A DNA stretch of 64,000 nt. Origin: CAWCDJ01 sp963794265. Lineage in GTDB: Bacteria; Acidobacteriota; Terriglobia; Bryobacterales; Bryobacteraceae. The stretch is from NCBI GenBank assembly GCA_963794265.1, contig CAWCDJ010000004.1, positions 186,001-250,000 on the forward strand. Direction: 5' to 3'. Below the pieces are notes generated by a model. It saw only the letters and a program-made list of their open reading frames with translations, was not told where the DNA came from and did not search any database. Numbering within the stretch: the first letter of the stretch is position 1; each line of letters starts with the position of its first letter. The position numbers and the translations under genes were made by a program. Of this stretch, positions 1 through 9,586 are shown one piece after another.

Positions 1-1589
1 AGTTCCAGCTTTACGTGGACTTGGTTTGGAATCAGGCTGCCGATCAGAGAGAGCGTCTCACGCGCAACTGTCGACAGGTTGGCTGGTTGAACTATGAACT
101 GGCCTTTCCCGGCGTAAGCCAATATCTGCTTTGTGAGAAATGCCGCCTGCTCGCTGGCTTGCAGTGAATAGGTCAGGACAGTCTTTATAGATGACCCTGG
201 TTCGACCATGTCGAGAGCCAGGCTGACGTTTCCCATCACCCCGGTCAGCAGGTTGTTGAAATCGTGCGCGATGCCACCGGCGAGCACGCCCAGGCTCTCC
301 ATTTTCTGGGTCTCGCGCACGTGCGCCTCCATGCGCTTTCGCTCGGTAATGTCGCGGTTGATCTCGAGCCAGCCGTGCGGCTTGCCTTCCCGTTTCCATA
401 GCACCCAACGGCTGGAGACTTCGATCGCCTTCCCATCCCGGCGGGCCTGCTGCAGTTCGCCGTTCCATTGCCCCTCGGCAAGCAGGGTCGCCTGAATCTT
501 CTCCAGCGGCCAGAGGAATTTCGTTTGCAGGAGTGCGTGTACCTCTTTGCCGACGGCTTCGTGCTGTTTCCATCCGTATGTCTCCTCCGCTCCGCAGTTC
601 CAAAGCTCCACGGTTCCGTCCAGGCGCACCGCCATAATCGCGTCGTGGGCCAGGTTGATCATCGCGGCCTGTTCCAGCACCAGTTCCGCGCGCTGCTCCG
701 CCAGCCGTTCGGCCCGCTTGCGTTCGGCGATTTCCTGTTTGAGCCGCTCCCCTTCTTCCTTCAATTCGGCCGTCAACACCTCTGAAGAACGACGGCTGCG
801 AACCCGTTCCGTGACGTTGACGGCGAAAATCAGAATTGCCTCGGATTGAGCGGCTTCGCTGCGCATCGGTTGAAGAATCAAGTCGAAGTATTGCTCCCCG
901 ATCAGTTGCTCGGTCCCCTTGTAAACTTCACCGGTGGACGCTACCTTACTCAAGATATCCATCATCTCCGGCACGACTTCCGGGTGCGCATCCCGAACAG
1001 TCCGGCCGATCAGCTTGCGCTGTCCGACGGACTCGCGATATATCCGATTCGCAAAAACATACTCCTGCTCGGGCAGCTTTACCAATGCGATGAATGCCGG
1101 CACATTTTCGGAAATCTCTTCGAGGTTCTTCCACTTGCGTTCGGCTTCTTCGCGGGCCCTGCGCTCGCGCTCGAGCAGGGCGTCCCGCTGCAAGGCGGCC
1201 AACTTCTGCGTGGTGATGTCGCGGGCCAGCTTGCTGAATCCGGTCAATTCGCCCTGCTCGTTCCGCAGCCCGCGGACGGTTCCGGTCACCCAGATGCGCG
1301 ATCCGTCTTTTCTGACGTGCCACCGCTCGTCTTCGGACATACCTTTGCTGGCTGCCGTTCCGAGTTCCGCCGCCGGACGGTTCGTTTCCAGGTCTTCGGC
1401 CGTGAACAGCAGCGCAAACGAACGGCCGATTACTTCGGACTCCTTGTACCCGAAGACCCTTTCCGCTCCCTCGCTCCACTGCAGAATCGTGCCGTCGCTA
1501 TCCATGGTGAGCAACGCGTAATCCTGGAGTGTCTCGCGAAGCATCTCCGGGGAACTCTCGGGCGAAGACGAATCAGCGTAGTGCGGCAT
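1..1589 (-). CDS. Multi-PAS sensor histidine kinase (3' end outside window)
   Basis: Sensor kinase; the ligand is unknown. Reading the minus strand from an ATG at 1589 (start MPHYADSSS) gives at least 529 residues, open at the window edge. Three PAS/PAC units can be seen: about residues 20-130 (ending GFSKLARDIT), 155-265, and 305-420 (ending INRDITERKR). A charged helix follows, then the H-box ESLGVLAGGIAHDFNNLL with phospho-acceptor His near residue 442. The ATPase half lies left of base 1. No signal peptide or membrane segment is visible, so it is probably a soluble cytoplasmic kinase. A response regulator is not seen in the window. The family call is secure; the role is not. Confidence 0.85.
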   Translation of the reverse strand, partial: MPHYADSSSPESSPEMLRETLQDYALLTMDSDGTILQWSEGAERVFGYKESEVIGRSFALLFTAEDLETNRPAAELGTAASKGMSEDERWHVRKDGSRIWVTGTVRGLRNEQGELTGFSKLARDITTQKLAALQRDALLERERRAREEAERKWKNLEEISENVPAFIALVKLPEQEYVFANRIYRESVGQRKLIGRTVRDAHPEVVPEMMDILSKVASTGEVYKGTEQLIGEQYFDLILQPMRSEAAQSEAILIFAVNVTERVRSRRSSEVLTAELKEEGERLKQEIAERKRAERLAEQRAELVLEQAAMINLAHDAIMAVRLDGTVELWNCGAEETYGWKQHEAVGKEVHALLQTKFLWPLEKIQATLLAEGQWNGELQQARRDGKAIEVSSRWVLWKREGKPHGWLEINRDITERKRMEAHVRETQKMESLGVLAGGIAHDFNNLLTGVMGNVSLALDMVEPGSSIKTVLTYSLQASEQAAFLTKQILAYAGKGQFIVQPANLSTVARETLSLIGSLIPNQVHVKLE

Positions 1590-1674
1590 TGGGCTCCAGT
1601 AATTGCCCAGGGGGTGGGCCGGGGGATTAGTTAAACACTGTACAGGGCGGCAAGGATAGCACGGCCAGTCATAG

Positions 1675-1704
1675 AAAAGGCCGCCCGGACGAGCCGGACG
1701 GCCT
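1675..1704 (-). terminator. Rho-independent terminator for the 655-aa hydrolase gene
   Basis: The arms at 1678-1688 and 1693-1703 form an 11-bp GC-rich stem with one mismatch. Read on the minus strand it is followed by TTTTCTAT. It lies about 185 bases downstream of the gene ending at 1889. The rest of 1590-1888 shows no gene; the only other feature noticed is a GC-rich leader of the kinase gene. Confidence 0.7.
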
Positions 1705-1888
1705 ATTATAGCCAGGAGGCATATCCTGCCTTCCTCCTAAAGGCCAACGGTAAAGGTTTTATCCTCGGTGCCGCCAACCTCTAACTTGATTCTCCCCCCA
1801 ATCCTCCGCTGCTTCAAGCCTTCATGAGATAAGCCGTGAGTGATCGTGCAATCAAACGGAAGCTGCCGCGGACACAGTTCCCGTGTGT

Positions 1889-3856
1889 CTAATGCAAGAC
1901 CACCAACTCGTAATCGAGCAACCGGGGAATCGTAAATCCGGTGTACCCTCCGGCCGTTCGCACAGCCGGACTGCCCGAAATGCGCAGGGTGGTTGCGGAA
2001 TTGAAACTGCCCGCAACCTGTACGCGGATTGCTTCCATCGGGACCGGCGCGAAATATCCGGTTTCGGAATGGCCGCTGAGGTTGATCAGGTGCAGCAGAG
2101 TCCGGCCGCCCTGCCGCATCAGGCTCATCTCCACCAGCGGATGGGCGTTGGTGCGGATCTGTCGCTGGGGTTCGAGATGGTCGAACACGTCTCGAAACAG
2201 CCCCGCGTGGGCCGGCAGGCTGAGCCGGTAATACAGCCCACCGAGATCCCACGGAATCCACACCACCCTGCCCTTCCCTATACGTTCGCTCACCATGGCG
2301 GGAGTGTCCGTGTCCTTCATATCGATGTGGACGAATTCCGGAGGCCCGATCATCGAAGGCGGCACCAGCGTCAGGGCGTGCGGACCGGCCGCCTTCACGG
2401 CCGTAAACGGACCGTTCAGAAGCAGCAGATCGGTGTCTTCGAGCGAGGGAAAGGCGGCATGGTCGCGAATCCGGATATAGCCTTTTACGTCGCGATCCGT
2501 CCGTTCCACCGGAGCCACTTCGAAATCCGGCGGCGAGGCGCTCGCGATCAGCACGTTCCCACCGGCTTCCGCGTACTGCCGCAGGCCCGCGGGCGCCCAA
2601 TCGGTGGCGATCACCACGTCGTACGCCCGCTTGCCCAGCCAGTCCATGTTGTCGGAAACCGCGAACGGAATGTGCTCTTCGCTGAGCAGCCGGAACATGC
2701 CCCGGTAAGGCTCCACGCGGTAACTGCGCCCGGTATCGGAGGCCGCGCCGAGCAGCAGCACCCGTGCGGCGCTAGATTGGCCCGCGTAATATTGCTCGTG
2801 TTCCGCCGCCCATCGGAAGATAGGCTTCACCGCTTCGAGTGCCTGCCGGTCCTGAAGGTCGAGCGTGCCGTTCACCTCGAAGGTGAGCGCTCCGCCTTGT
2901 GCCAGGTTCTGCCACGAGCGCAGCGCAATCTCCTGTCGCGGCACCGTGGCGAACCGCCACCAGTAATCGACGAATTGCATGTTCAGGTTCACCGCCATCT
3001 TACCGGGCTGGCTGTTCCGGGCGCGGTTCACGTTGTCGCTTGCCGAGTAAGGCCAGAGCGGCAACGGGCGCGCCACCGCGGTGTTTGATTCCGACATGAT
3101 GCCGTCGGTCGATTCCTGTATGTAGTTGAAGTACCCCGCCTGCGGGCGCTTTTCGCGGATCAGCCTGCCGATCGCCGCCGCCACTTCGCGCGAAGACCGG
3201 AACATGAACTTCCGGTAGTCGTCGTCCGGCGTGAGGGGAAGCTCTTTGTGGAACTGCTCGCGATACAGCCGCTTGCAGGCATCGCAGTGACACAACCCCA
3301 CGGGCCGGCCGCTATAATCCCGCGACTGGTTCCCGAACATGTTGAAGAACAGCCCGTCGACATCGTACTGATCCAGCGCCTCGGTCAGGATCTTCATCGC
3401 CTGCACCCGGTAGTATCCGCCGTTGATACACGTGGAGTACAGGCCGTTGTAAGTCACCGGCTCTCCGTTGGCCTGGCGGAAAAACCATTCCGGGTGGGCA
3501 TCGAACACGGCCTTCGGAGTCTTGCTGAAATCGAAACGCCCCACCACGCGAATCCGGTGCGCGTGCGCCTCCCGCAGAACGTCGCCGAACATATCGCGTC
3601 CCGGCGGAAGCTGGGGGCTGGCGTAGTGAAACCCGGCCATCGTCGGATAGTACGCGGCGATCCCACCCATCCCCATCAGCAGCACATTCGCGCGCATCGC
3701 GGCCAGTTGCTGCACCAGCCGCGCGGCATCGAGGCCCGCATCGGTCTGCCGCAGGTTGGTCTGCACCCACCGGATCGGCTCCCGCATCCACCAGCCGTCC
3801 CGGGCCCAGGCGGATGCCGCCAGTACACCTATCAGCAGCAGCGTTTGTGTTTTCAT
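1889..3856 (-). CDS. Exported GHL6-like glycoside hydrolase family protein (paralog 1)
   Basis: A 655-residue exported protein with a Sec-type signal (MKTQTLLLIGVLAASAWA). The body resembles the hypothetical glycosyl hydrolase 6 (GHL6) / beta-galactosidase-like TIM-barrel group: an N-terminal barrel with DGLFFNMFGN and a metal-like cysteine pair in LCHCDACKRLYREQF, then a trimerisation/glutamine-amidotransferase-like central domain (about 390-540), then a beta-rich C-terminal part. The neighbour at 3951-6131 is a clear paralog with the same order of motifs (WMREPIRWVQ versus WYDRPMRWAQ; both contain AYYPT). The substrate is unknown; an extracellular carbohydrate is an inference from the fold. 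The start has only a weak ribosome site. Confidence 0.72.
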   Translation of the reverse strand: MKTQTLLLIGVLAASAWARDGWWMREPIRWVQTNLRQTDAGLDAARLVQQLAAMRANVLLMGMGGIAAYYPTMAGFHYASPQLPPGRDMFGDVLREAHAHRIRVVGRFDFSKTPKAVFDAHPEWFFRQANGEPVTYNGLYSTCINGGYYRVQAMKILTEALDQYDVDGLFFNMFGNQSRDYSGRPVGLCHCDACKRLYREQFHKELPLTPDDDYRKFMFRSSREVAAAIGRLIREKRPQAGYFNYIQESTDGIMSESNTAVARPLPLWPYSASDNVNRARNSQPGKMAVNLNMQFVDYWWRFATVPRQEIALRSWQNLAQGGALTFEVNGTLDLQDRQALEAVKPIFRWAAEHEQYYAGQSSAARVLLLGAASDTGRSYRVEPYRGMFRLLSEEHIPFAVSDNMDWLGKRAYDVVIATDWAPAGLRQYAEAGGNVLIASASPPDFEVAPVERTDRDVKGYIRIRDHAAFPSLEDTDLLLLNGPFTAVKAAGPHALTLVPPSMIGPPEFVHIDMKDTDTPAMVSERIGKGRVVWIPWDLGGLYYRLSLPAHAGLFRDVFDHLEPQRQIRTNAHPLVEMSLMRQGGRTLLHLINLSGHSETGYFAPVPMEAIRVQVAGSFNSATTLRISGSPAVRTAGGYTGFTIPRLLDYELVVLH

Positions 3857-3877
3857 TTGGCGAATTTATCCAAAAGC

Positions 3878-3931
3878 CGGCCCGCTCCCTCACGGTCGCG
3901 GCTCTGTGAGTCAGCATCGCACAGAGCCGCG
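3878..3931. repeat. Dispersed GC-rich palindromic repeat, copy 1
   Basis: Bases 3881-3907 are identical over 27 bp to 35021-35047 and differ at one base from 44259-44285. In this copy the inner arms (3897-3907 and 3921-3931) can pair. It sits in the 94-bp gap between the two GHL6-like genes. This looks like a REP-type family of the host genome. Confidence 0.75.
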
Positions 3932-3950
3932 TCATTTCGGCCGCAGACCA

Positions 3951-6131
3951 CTAGACCAGATCGAGGGCCACCACCTCATGCAGGTCGATGGACGGAATCT
4001 CCAAACTCACCACGTCCCCGTTCACACGGTGCACCGCGGGCTTGCCGCTCACCAGCAGGCTCACTTTGCCCACCCGCCGGCCCTCCGGCACGCGAATGCG
4101 GACCTGCTGCGGCGGCGAAGGCAGAATCTCCCGCACCGGCCCCTTCATCATCATCGGGTTCGTCAGGTTCACCAGGTGAGCGGCGACCGAATCCTTCTGC
4201 ATCCACAGCGAAACGTCCAGGACGCCTCTCCCTTCGACCACCAGCGGCTGCTCTTCGTGATGCGCCCACGCCACGGCGTTCTTCAGCAGCAGCCCATGGT
4301 CGGGCGAGAGCACCTCCCAGAAGGTGCGGTCCAGGTCGAACGGAAAATACACGACGCGACCCCTACCCTCTTCGCGCGCATACACGCCCGGGATATCCGT
4401 CCGCGGCACCCGCGCGTAAACTTCCTCCATCGGCAGGTCGGGATACGAGGGCACCAGGGTCAGCGGCGCGTGCATGGCGCGCAGCGGCCGCGTATGCACC
4501 CAGTTCACCCCGTTGATGATTCGCGTTGCATCCTCCAGCCCGTGCACGATCGGGTGGAACCGCCCGGTTCCCGGATCCCTGTCCACATTCAGATACGAAT
4601 TGTGGACGTCGGTATCGACCCGACCCGTGAAAGAAGCGCCAAAAAGCGAAGACAGCCCGAACTCGCCGCGGCGCTCTCCCCATTCGTCGTAGAGGGAAGT
4701 TTCGTGGGTCGCGATCAGGCTGCCGCCTGCCCGCACAAATTCCACGAGTTGCCCGCACTGGGCCGTCGAGAGCGCCGCGATATTCGGCAGAATCAACGTC
4801 CGGTATTGCCGGATGTGCCGCGCATCGAGCAGCCGGTCATGCACCATGTCGAAGGGGATTCGCGCCTCTACCAGCGCCTGGTAGAAACCGAGCGCGTGGT
4901 CTTCCACCTTGGCGTGCGCCTCCTGGCCGCCGTAAAACGAGGCCGTCTGCTGGGAATAGACCAACCCAACCCGCGCCAGCGACCTCTCGTTGCGCAGATA
5001 GCGTTCGTTCCGGTAGTGCCACCCGTAGAGATCCTCCACCGGCTGCATCCAGCGCTTATCGATAATCTTTCCATTGAATTTCGTGAACCAGGGGCGAAGG
5101 TTGTGCGCGATGCCATCGACCACCCACAACTGGATCTCCTCCTTGTTCTGCACCGAGTCCTTCCAGCGATACGGCTCTTCGACCCCCATGCTGAAGATGC
5201 CCGCGATGGCTTTGCGGCCCATGGTGGCGGAGTATTCCTTGCCGTTCTTGCCGTTCGACCAGGGAGGCATCAACCCGCGGCGGGCCTGCCGGTCGGCGAA
5301 CAGCGTCGGCGCCAATTCGCCTATGGTCTTCATGTCGAGGTCGCTGAGCGCCCCGCCACCGGCATTCGGTATGTAGGCAGCTTCGGGGTTGATCTTCTTG
5401 ATCTCCTGGTCCCACAGCCGCCACAACTCGAACAGGCGTTGCTGGCGCCATACGATGTATTGGCGCCGCGCCGGATCCCGTGGATTCGGGGTCCGCGGCA
5501 ACTCCAGCCCGGAGAACTTCCGGAAATTCTCCTGGCAATGCTGGCAATAGCACATGCCCGACCCGGCCCAGCGGTTGCTGAAAATGCCGTCCACCTTGTA
5601 GAGACTCGTGATCTCCCGCGTCACCGCGGTCATGAACTCGAAATTGTACGGACCGAGCGCGCAAGTCACCCAGAGCTCCGGATCGGCCCAGTGTTTCCGT
5701 TTTTGCCCCTGCGCGTCCACGGCAATCCAGTCCGGATGCGCCTCGTAAACATCCTGATGCGCCGCATGGGGATCGGTGCGGGCCACCACCGCCATCCCGA
5801 GTTTCCGGCATCCGGCCGCCAGGTCGCCGAAGCAGTCGCGGTCGCCCAGGAACTTACTGCGATAGTGGAACGGAACCTTGGTGGGGTAGTAGGCCACGCA
5901 TCCGCCGGCGGAAAGACACGCCGCATCCGAATGCGTCCGGGCGAAGTAATCGAGCCAGAGTTGGAGGTCGTAGTTGCCCGGGTCGTCTTCCACCAGGGTC
6001 AGTTGCGCCCAGCGCATCGGGCGGTCGTACCAGGCACCGCCCGGCGAATCGGCCTCCGCCGCCCACGGAGCCATCGCGGCCGACGCCAGCACGGCGGCGG
6101 ATTGGTGCAGGAAAGCCCTTCGCCCGGTCAT
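3951..6131 (-). CDS. Tat-exported GHL6-like glycoside hydrolase family protein (paralog 2)
   Basis: A 726-residue protein whose start is fixed by AAGGAG ten bases before an ATG at 6131. A longer reading frame exists upstream but would run into the divergent malate synthase leader. The N-terminus MTGRRAFLHQSAAVLASAAM looks like a twin-arginine signal, whereas paralog 1 has a Sec signal. The barrel contains VDGIFSNRWAGSG and the cysteine pair GMCYCQHCQENF. A central Rossmann-like region (ILPNIAALSTAQCGQLVEFV) matches the glutamine-amidotransferase-like domain of GH42-type enzymes. Together with the preceding gene it forms a tandem pair read in the same direction. It may act on a plant or microbial polysaccharide; no substrate can be named. 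Confidence 0.75.
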   Translation of the reverse strand: MTGRRAFLHQSAAVLASAAMAPWAAEADSPGGAWYDRPMRWAQLTLVEDDPGNYDLQLWLDYFARTHSDAACLSAGGCVAYYPTKVPFHYRSKFLGDRDCFGDLAAGCRKLGMAVVARTDPHAAHQDVYEAHPDWIAVDAQGQKRKHWADPELWVTCALGPYNFEFMTAVTREITSLYKVDGIFSNRWAGSGMCYCQHCQENFRKFSGLELPRTPNPRDPARRQYIVWRQQRLFELWRLWDQEIKKINPEAAYIPNAGGGALSDLDMKTIGELAPTLFADRQARRGLMPPWSNGKNGKEYSATMGRKAIAGIFSMGVEEPYRWKDSVQNKEEIQLWVVDGIAHNLRPWFTKFNGKIIDKRWMQPVEDLYGWHYRNERYLRNERSLARVGLVYSQQTASFYGGQEAHAKVEDHALGFYQALVEARIPFDMVHDRLLDARHIRQYRTLILPNIAALSTAQCGQLVEFVRAGGSLIATHETSLYDEWGERRGEFGLSSLFGASFTGRVDTDVHNSYLNVDRDPGTGRFHPIVHGLEDATRIINGVNWVHTRPLRAMHAPLTLVPSYPDLPMEEVYARVPRTDIPGVYAREEGRGRVVYFPFDLDRTFWEVLSPDHGLLLKNAVAWAHHEEQPLVVEGRGVLDVSLWMQKDSVAAHLVNLTNPMMMKGPVREILPSPPQQVRIRVPEGRRVGKVSLLVSGKPAVHRVNGDVVSLEIPSIDLHEVVALDLV

Positions 6132-6265
6132 GACAATGTTTCTCCTTACGTACAATATACGCGTGCGAGATCGCGAGCAACGCTCCGGTTCCGCGGAACC
6201 CGGCTGCCACCAGGCGGCCGCGATTGAATTGAAGCAGGGACTGCAGAAGAGGAGGCTAGCAAAGC

Positions 6266-7828
6266 ATGGCAACATCAAGCACCGGAAGAGGTATCGAAAT
6301 TCATGCTCCCGTTCCGGCTGAATATGGTGAGATTCTCACGCCGGAAGCGATGGAGTTTGTAGCGGCTCTGGCACGCCGGTTTGAGCCGGAACGCCGCCGT
6401 CTGCTGGCGCGGCGGCTGGTCCGCCAGGCGGAAATCGACGCGGGAGGGTTGCCGCACTTTCTGCCGGAAACCGCGTCGATTCGCGAAGGCGATTGGAAAG
6501 TCGCGCCGTTCCCCCGCGATCTGGCGGACCGGCGCGTCGAAATCACCGGGCCGGTCGAGCGCAAAATGATCATCAATGCACTAAACTCCGGCGCCAGCGT
6601 GTTTATGGCGGACTTCGAGGATTCGAATTCGCCCACTTGGAAGAACAATATCGAGGGCCACATCAATCTGCGGGATGCGATCCGCCGTACCATCACCTAT
6701 CGCAGTCCCGAAGGCAAACAGTACCGGTTGAACCGCGAGGTAGCCGTGCTGCTGGTGCGGCCGCGCGGGTGGCACCTCAACGAAAAGCACCTGTCCGTCG
6801 ACGGCATCCCGGTTTCCGGCTCGCTCTTCGATTTCGGGCTCTACTTCTTCCACAATGCCAGGGAGTTGATCGACGCCGGAACCGGCCCTTACTTTTACCT
6901 GCCGAAAATGGAGAGCCATCTGGAGGCGCGGCTTTGGAACGACGTTTTCCGCTTCGCCCAGGAGTATTCCGGCATACCGCAGGGCACCATCCGCGCGACC
7001 GTGCTGATCGAAACCATCTTCGGCGCTTTCGAAATGGACGAGATCCTGTACGAACTGCGCGACCATTCGTCCGGTCTGAACTGCGGGCGGTGGGATTACA
7101 TCTTCAGCTTCATCAAGAAGTTCCGGAACCGCCCGGATTTCGTCCTGCCCGACCGCGCCACGGTCACCATGGAACGGCATTTCCTCGCTTCGTATGTGCG
7201 GCTCCTGATTCGCACCTGCCACCGGCGCGGAATTCACGCCATGGGCGGTATGGCCGCACAGATTCCCATCAAGAGCGATCCCGAGGCGAACGAGCGGGCG
7301 CTCGAGAAGGTCCGGCAGGATAAATTGCGCGAGGTCCATGCCGGGCACGACGGTACTTGGGTCGCCCATCCCGGGCTGGTGCCGGTGGCGAAGGAGATTT
7401 TTGACGCGCACATGCCCGGACCCAACCAGTTGCAGGCGGGAATGGCCGGAGTGGAAGTGACCGCGGCGGACCTGCTGACGGTCCCGAAAGGAGACATCAC
7501 CGAAGCCGGCTTGCGGCTCAATATCGATGTGGGAATCCAATACCTCCAGTCCTGGCTTGGCGGCAATGGCTGCGTGCCGATTTACAACCTGATGGAAGAT
7601 GCCGCCACCGCCGAAATCTCGCGCGCCCAGGTTTGGCAGTGGGTGAAGCACCGTGCCCGGCTCAACGACGGCCGCGAGGTCGATCCGGAAATGGTGCGCA
7701 GGGTGATTGCCGAAGAGTCCGCAAAGCTCAGCGGGTCGGGCGAGGCTGCCGCGCTGTTTCAGGAGATGAGCCTGGCGCCTGATTTTGTGGAATTTCTGAC
7801 CATACCCGCGGGCGAGCGGATCGATTGA
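6266..7828 (+). CDS. aceB: Malate synthase (A type)
   Basis: Condenses glyoxylate and acetyl-CoA to malate in the cytoplasm, the second step of the glyoxylate cycle. The 520-residue length and motifs fit malate synthase A: ADFEDSNSPTW near residue 112 and the signature block ETIFGAFEMDEILYELRDH followed by GLNCGRWDYIFSF. The start is preceded by AGAGGAGG. It is divergent from the GHL6-like gene over a 134-bp promoter region. Isocitrate lyase is not in the window, so the partner must lie elsewhere. A perfect 13-bp hairpin follows the gene. Confidence 0.97.
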   Translation: MATSSTGRGIEIHAPVPAEYGEILTPEAMEFVAALARRFEPERRRLLARRLVRQAEIDAGGLPHFLPETASIREGDWKVAPFPRDLADRRVEITGPVERKMIINALNSGASVFMADFEDSNSPTWKNNIEGHINLRDAIRRTITYRSPEGKQYRLNREVAVLLVRPRGWHLNEKHLSVDGIPVSGSLFDFGLYFFHNARELIDAGTGPYFYLPKMESHLEARLWNDVFRFAQEYSGIPQGTIRATVLIETIFGAFEMDEILYELRDHSSGLNCGRWDYIFSFIKKFRNRPDFVLPDRATVTMERHFLASYVRLLIRTCHRRGIHAMGGMAAQIPIKSDPEANERALEKVRQDKLREVHAGHDGTWVAHPGLVPVAKEIFDAHMPGPNQLQAGMAGVEVTAADLLTVPKGDITEAGLRLNIDVGIQYLQSWLGGNGCVPIYNLMEDAATAEISRAQVWQWVKHRARLNDGREVDPEMVRRVIAEESAKLSGSGEAAALFQEMSLAPDFVEFLTIPAGERID

Positions 7829-7866
7829 TTGGAGAAATCCGGGAATCCGGTGGGGAACTTCAGGTT

Positions 7867-7901
7867 GGCATCCGGCCCGGGAGCGAATCGGGCCGGATGC
7901 C
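7867..7901. terminator. Bidirectional hairpin terminator
   Basis: A perfect 13-bp inverted repeat (7867-7879 with 7889-7901, 9-base loop) lies between the convergent malate synthase gene and the small gene ending at 7917. Neither side has a clear T-run, so it could act as a shared terminator or 3' stabiliser. Confidence 0.7.
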
Positions 7902-7916
7902 GTCTGTCGACTCCAG

Positions 7917-8174
7917 CTAACTGACTGGTGACCCTGCGAAACAGGCGGCCAGAGCCCGTTCCGGAACTATGACTTCCTCAACCGCCTGCATTGCGGACGA
8001 AAGGAATTCGAACTCCACCACCTGACCGGTTTTCGTCAGCCATCGACCGCCGGAACGCCGTAATTCGAATGCGTCCGGAAATCCCGCCGCGGCAACGCGC
8101 ATGCGGTTCTTGCTCACAGCCAGGATCAAAGCTTCTACAATGATCCCGACCGGAAATCTGATCAGCGTTAACAT
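7917..8174 (-). CDS. Small protein of unknown function (85 aa)
   Basis: The frame extends to 8231, but GAGGAGG nine bases before the ATG at 8174 points to the shorter start (MLTLIRFPVGIIVEALILAV). The protein has a hydrophobic N-terminal stretch and a soluble C-terminus (FELRRSGGRWLTKTGQVVEF) that is mildly reminiscent of small conserved acidobacterial proteins. The product was not recognised. It is convergent with malate synthase across a strong hairpin. Confidence 0.55.
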   Translation of the reverse strand: MLTLIRFPVGIIVEALILAVSKNRMRVAAAGFPDAFELRRSGGRWLTKTGQVVEFEFLSSAMQAVEEVIVPERALAACFAGSPVS

Positions 8175-8364
8175 CTCTGCCACCCTCCTCTTGGATAACA
8201 GGAGTATGCAGCCGATAACGTATACGTTCAATATTGGCCTTGGTTATGGACCCAACGGGCTGGAACCGCGGTTCCATACTTCGCCCGCCGAACGTGCGCG
8301 TTCACCCCTTCCCGCCGCGCCCTTTTCGCAGCGGCGCTGAATAATGGGAGTAGTGGAGACAAAC

Positions 8365-8670
8365 ATGAAGCTTTCGGTAAAGGCCATGGCGCTCACCTCT
8401 GGAATGGCATGGGGTGGAGCCATGCTGGTGTGCGGGCTGCTGAATCTCGCGTCGAGATCCTATGCCCGCCCGTTCCTCGGGATGATGAGTTCCGTGTATC
8501 CCGGTTTTCACAACTCGCGGACCCTTGCCGACGTTCTCGTCGGAGCCGGCTATGGTTTCGTCGACGGCGCGACGGGCGGCGCGCTGATCGCAGCCGTTTA
8601 TAACCAATTGACGGAGAAGTGCGCGGAATCGCGTCAACCTGTCGAAATGCCGGTGGCCCATCGGACGTAG
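8365..8670 (+). CDS. Small two-segment membrane protein, holin-like
   Basis: A 101-residue protein starting MKLSVKAMALTSGMAWGGAM. The chosen ATG is the start nearest the hydrophobic stretch; an upstream ATG in frame is possible. Two hydrophobic segments (about residues 7-27 and 58-80) with a Gly-rich second helix (GAGYGFVDGATGGALIAAVY) resemble the conserved small proteins often labelled bacteriophage holin in environmental bacteria. No phage genes are nearby, so a lytic role is unlikely. The true function is unknown. Confidence 0.6.
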   Translation: MKLSVKAMALTSGMAWGGAMLVCGLLNLASRSYARPFLGMMSSVYPGFHNSRTLADVLVGAGYGFVDGATGGALIAAVYNQLTEKCAESRQPVEMPVAHRT

Positions 8671-8728
8671 CCGGGGAATTTTACAACCCGCGGATCTTCC
8701 GCCTAATCAGTGAAACCGGGAGAGTAAT

Positions 8729-9469
8729 GTGCGAATCGAGGTGGGTCTGCTGCTCTTGGTACTTTGCTCACCGGTTTCGGCGCAGGTCGCGGGCGCCGGA
8801 CGGGGCGGCGGGAGGAATGCAACTCCAGTTCAGGGAGGTCCATCTCGCGGTGCGGGAACGCCCTTCCCGTCTCCGCCATTCGGACCGAATTTTCCTTCCT
8901 CGTTCGGGACTGCGGTCTACCAGTCGCAACACCCGCTCTGGGGATCGATCGCGCCTTCTCCTCCGTGGGGCGGCGTGGGGACTTCGTGGGGCGGCGCGGG
9001 TACTTCATGGGGCGGCGGGGGCGCCTATGGCTTCCCCTGCTTCCCCGGAAACTATCCGGCTTCGTACGCAACTCCGTTCTATGGAGTCTACGGTGGAGGT
9101 TTCACCGGCGTGCCATACGGACCGGGCTTTTATCCGCCGCAACCCCCCGCCAATGTGACCGTCGTGTTTCCGCCGCAGCCGTCGCCCGTCGTCGTGCCGC
9201 CGCCCGGTCCAGTCACCGAAACCGTATTGCCATCGGATGCCTTGGCGAGTGACCGGGCGGAACCCGTTCCCGCCGCCATTCCACGGGAACCGGTGATTCC
9301 GAATGCATATCCCGCCCTGATCGTGGTCAAGAACGGGGATATCTATTCGGCGGACCGGTATTGGGTGAAGGGCAAAACGTTTCACTTCATCACCACCAAC
9401 GGCGAGCATCACCAGATCCCCCGGTCGATGCTGGAGCGCTTGTACCCGGCACGGAAAAACGAGCGCTGA
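8729..9469 (+). CDS. Secreted Gly/Pro-rich protein with C-terminal KNGD domain
   Basis: A 246-residue protein with a GTG start and a short signal peptide (MRIEVGLLLLVLCSPVSA). Residues about 25-135 are low-complexity (Gly, Ser, Pro, Trp and Tyr repeats such as GTSWGGAGTSWGGGGAY). Residues 136-190 are Pro/Val-rich. The last 50 residues form a small domain with VVKNGDIYSADRYWVKG and HHQIPRSMLERLY. A similar KNGD block opens the mature part of the DUF481 protein at 23018. It probably acts at the cell surface; the function is unknown. Confidence 0.7.
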   Translation: MRIEVGLLLLVLCSPVSAQVAGAGRGGGRNATPVQGGPSRGAGTPFPSPPFGPNFPSSFGTAVYQSQHPLWGSIAPSPPWGGVGTSWGGAGTSWGGGGAYGFPCFPGNYPASYATPFYGVYGGGFTGVPYGPGFYPPQPPANVTVVFPPQPSPVVVPPPGPVTETVLPSDALASDRAEPVPAAIPREPVIPNAYPALIVVKNGDIYSADRYWVKGKTFHFITTNGEHHQIPRSMLERLYPARKNER

Positions 9470-9586
9470 ACGGAAGCTTTCGGACGAGTGCCCTTCCGCA
9501 CCGGCTGGCCCGGTCGTGTGTGCCTTGCGCCACGGCGGCCGATCTTCCTTCTGATTCACTTGCCCCGCCCGTGAATCCGACGAGCC

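Noticed and set aside
846..1634. Plus-strand 262-codon frame opposite the sensor kinase
   Set aside because: The minus-strand frame encodes continuous PAS domains and an H-box; the plus frame is its shadow.
3248..6227. Long plus-strand frames opposite the GHL6-like genes
   Set aside because: They are His/Arg/Pro-rich shadows typical of GC-rich DNA, lacking domains and ribosome sites.
8365..8670. Phage holin with lytic role
   Set aside because: It resembles proteins that carry that label, but no endolysin or phage gene is near and it sits among host envelope genes.
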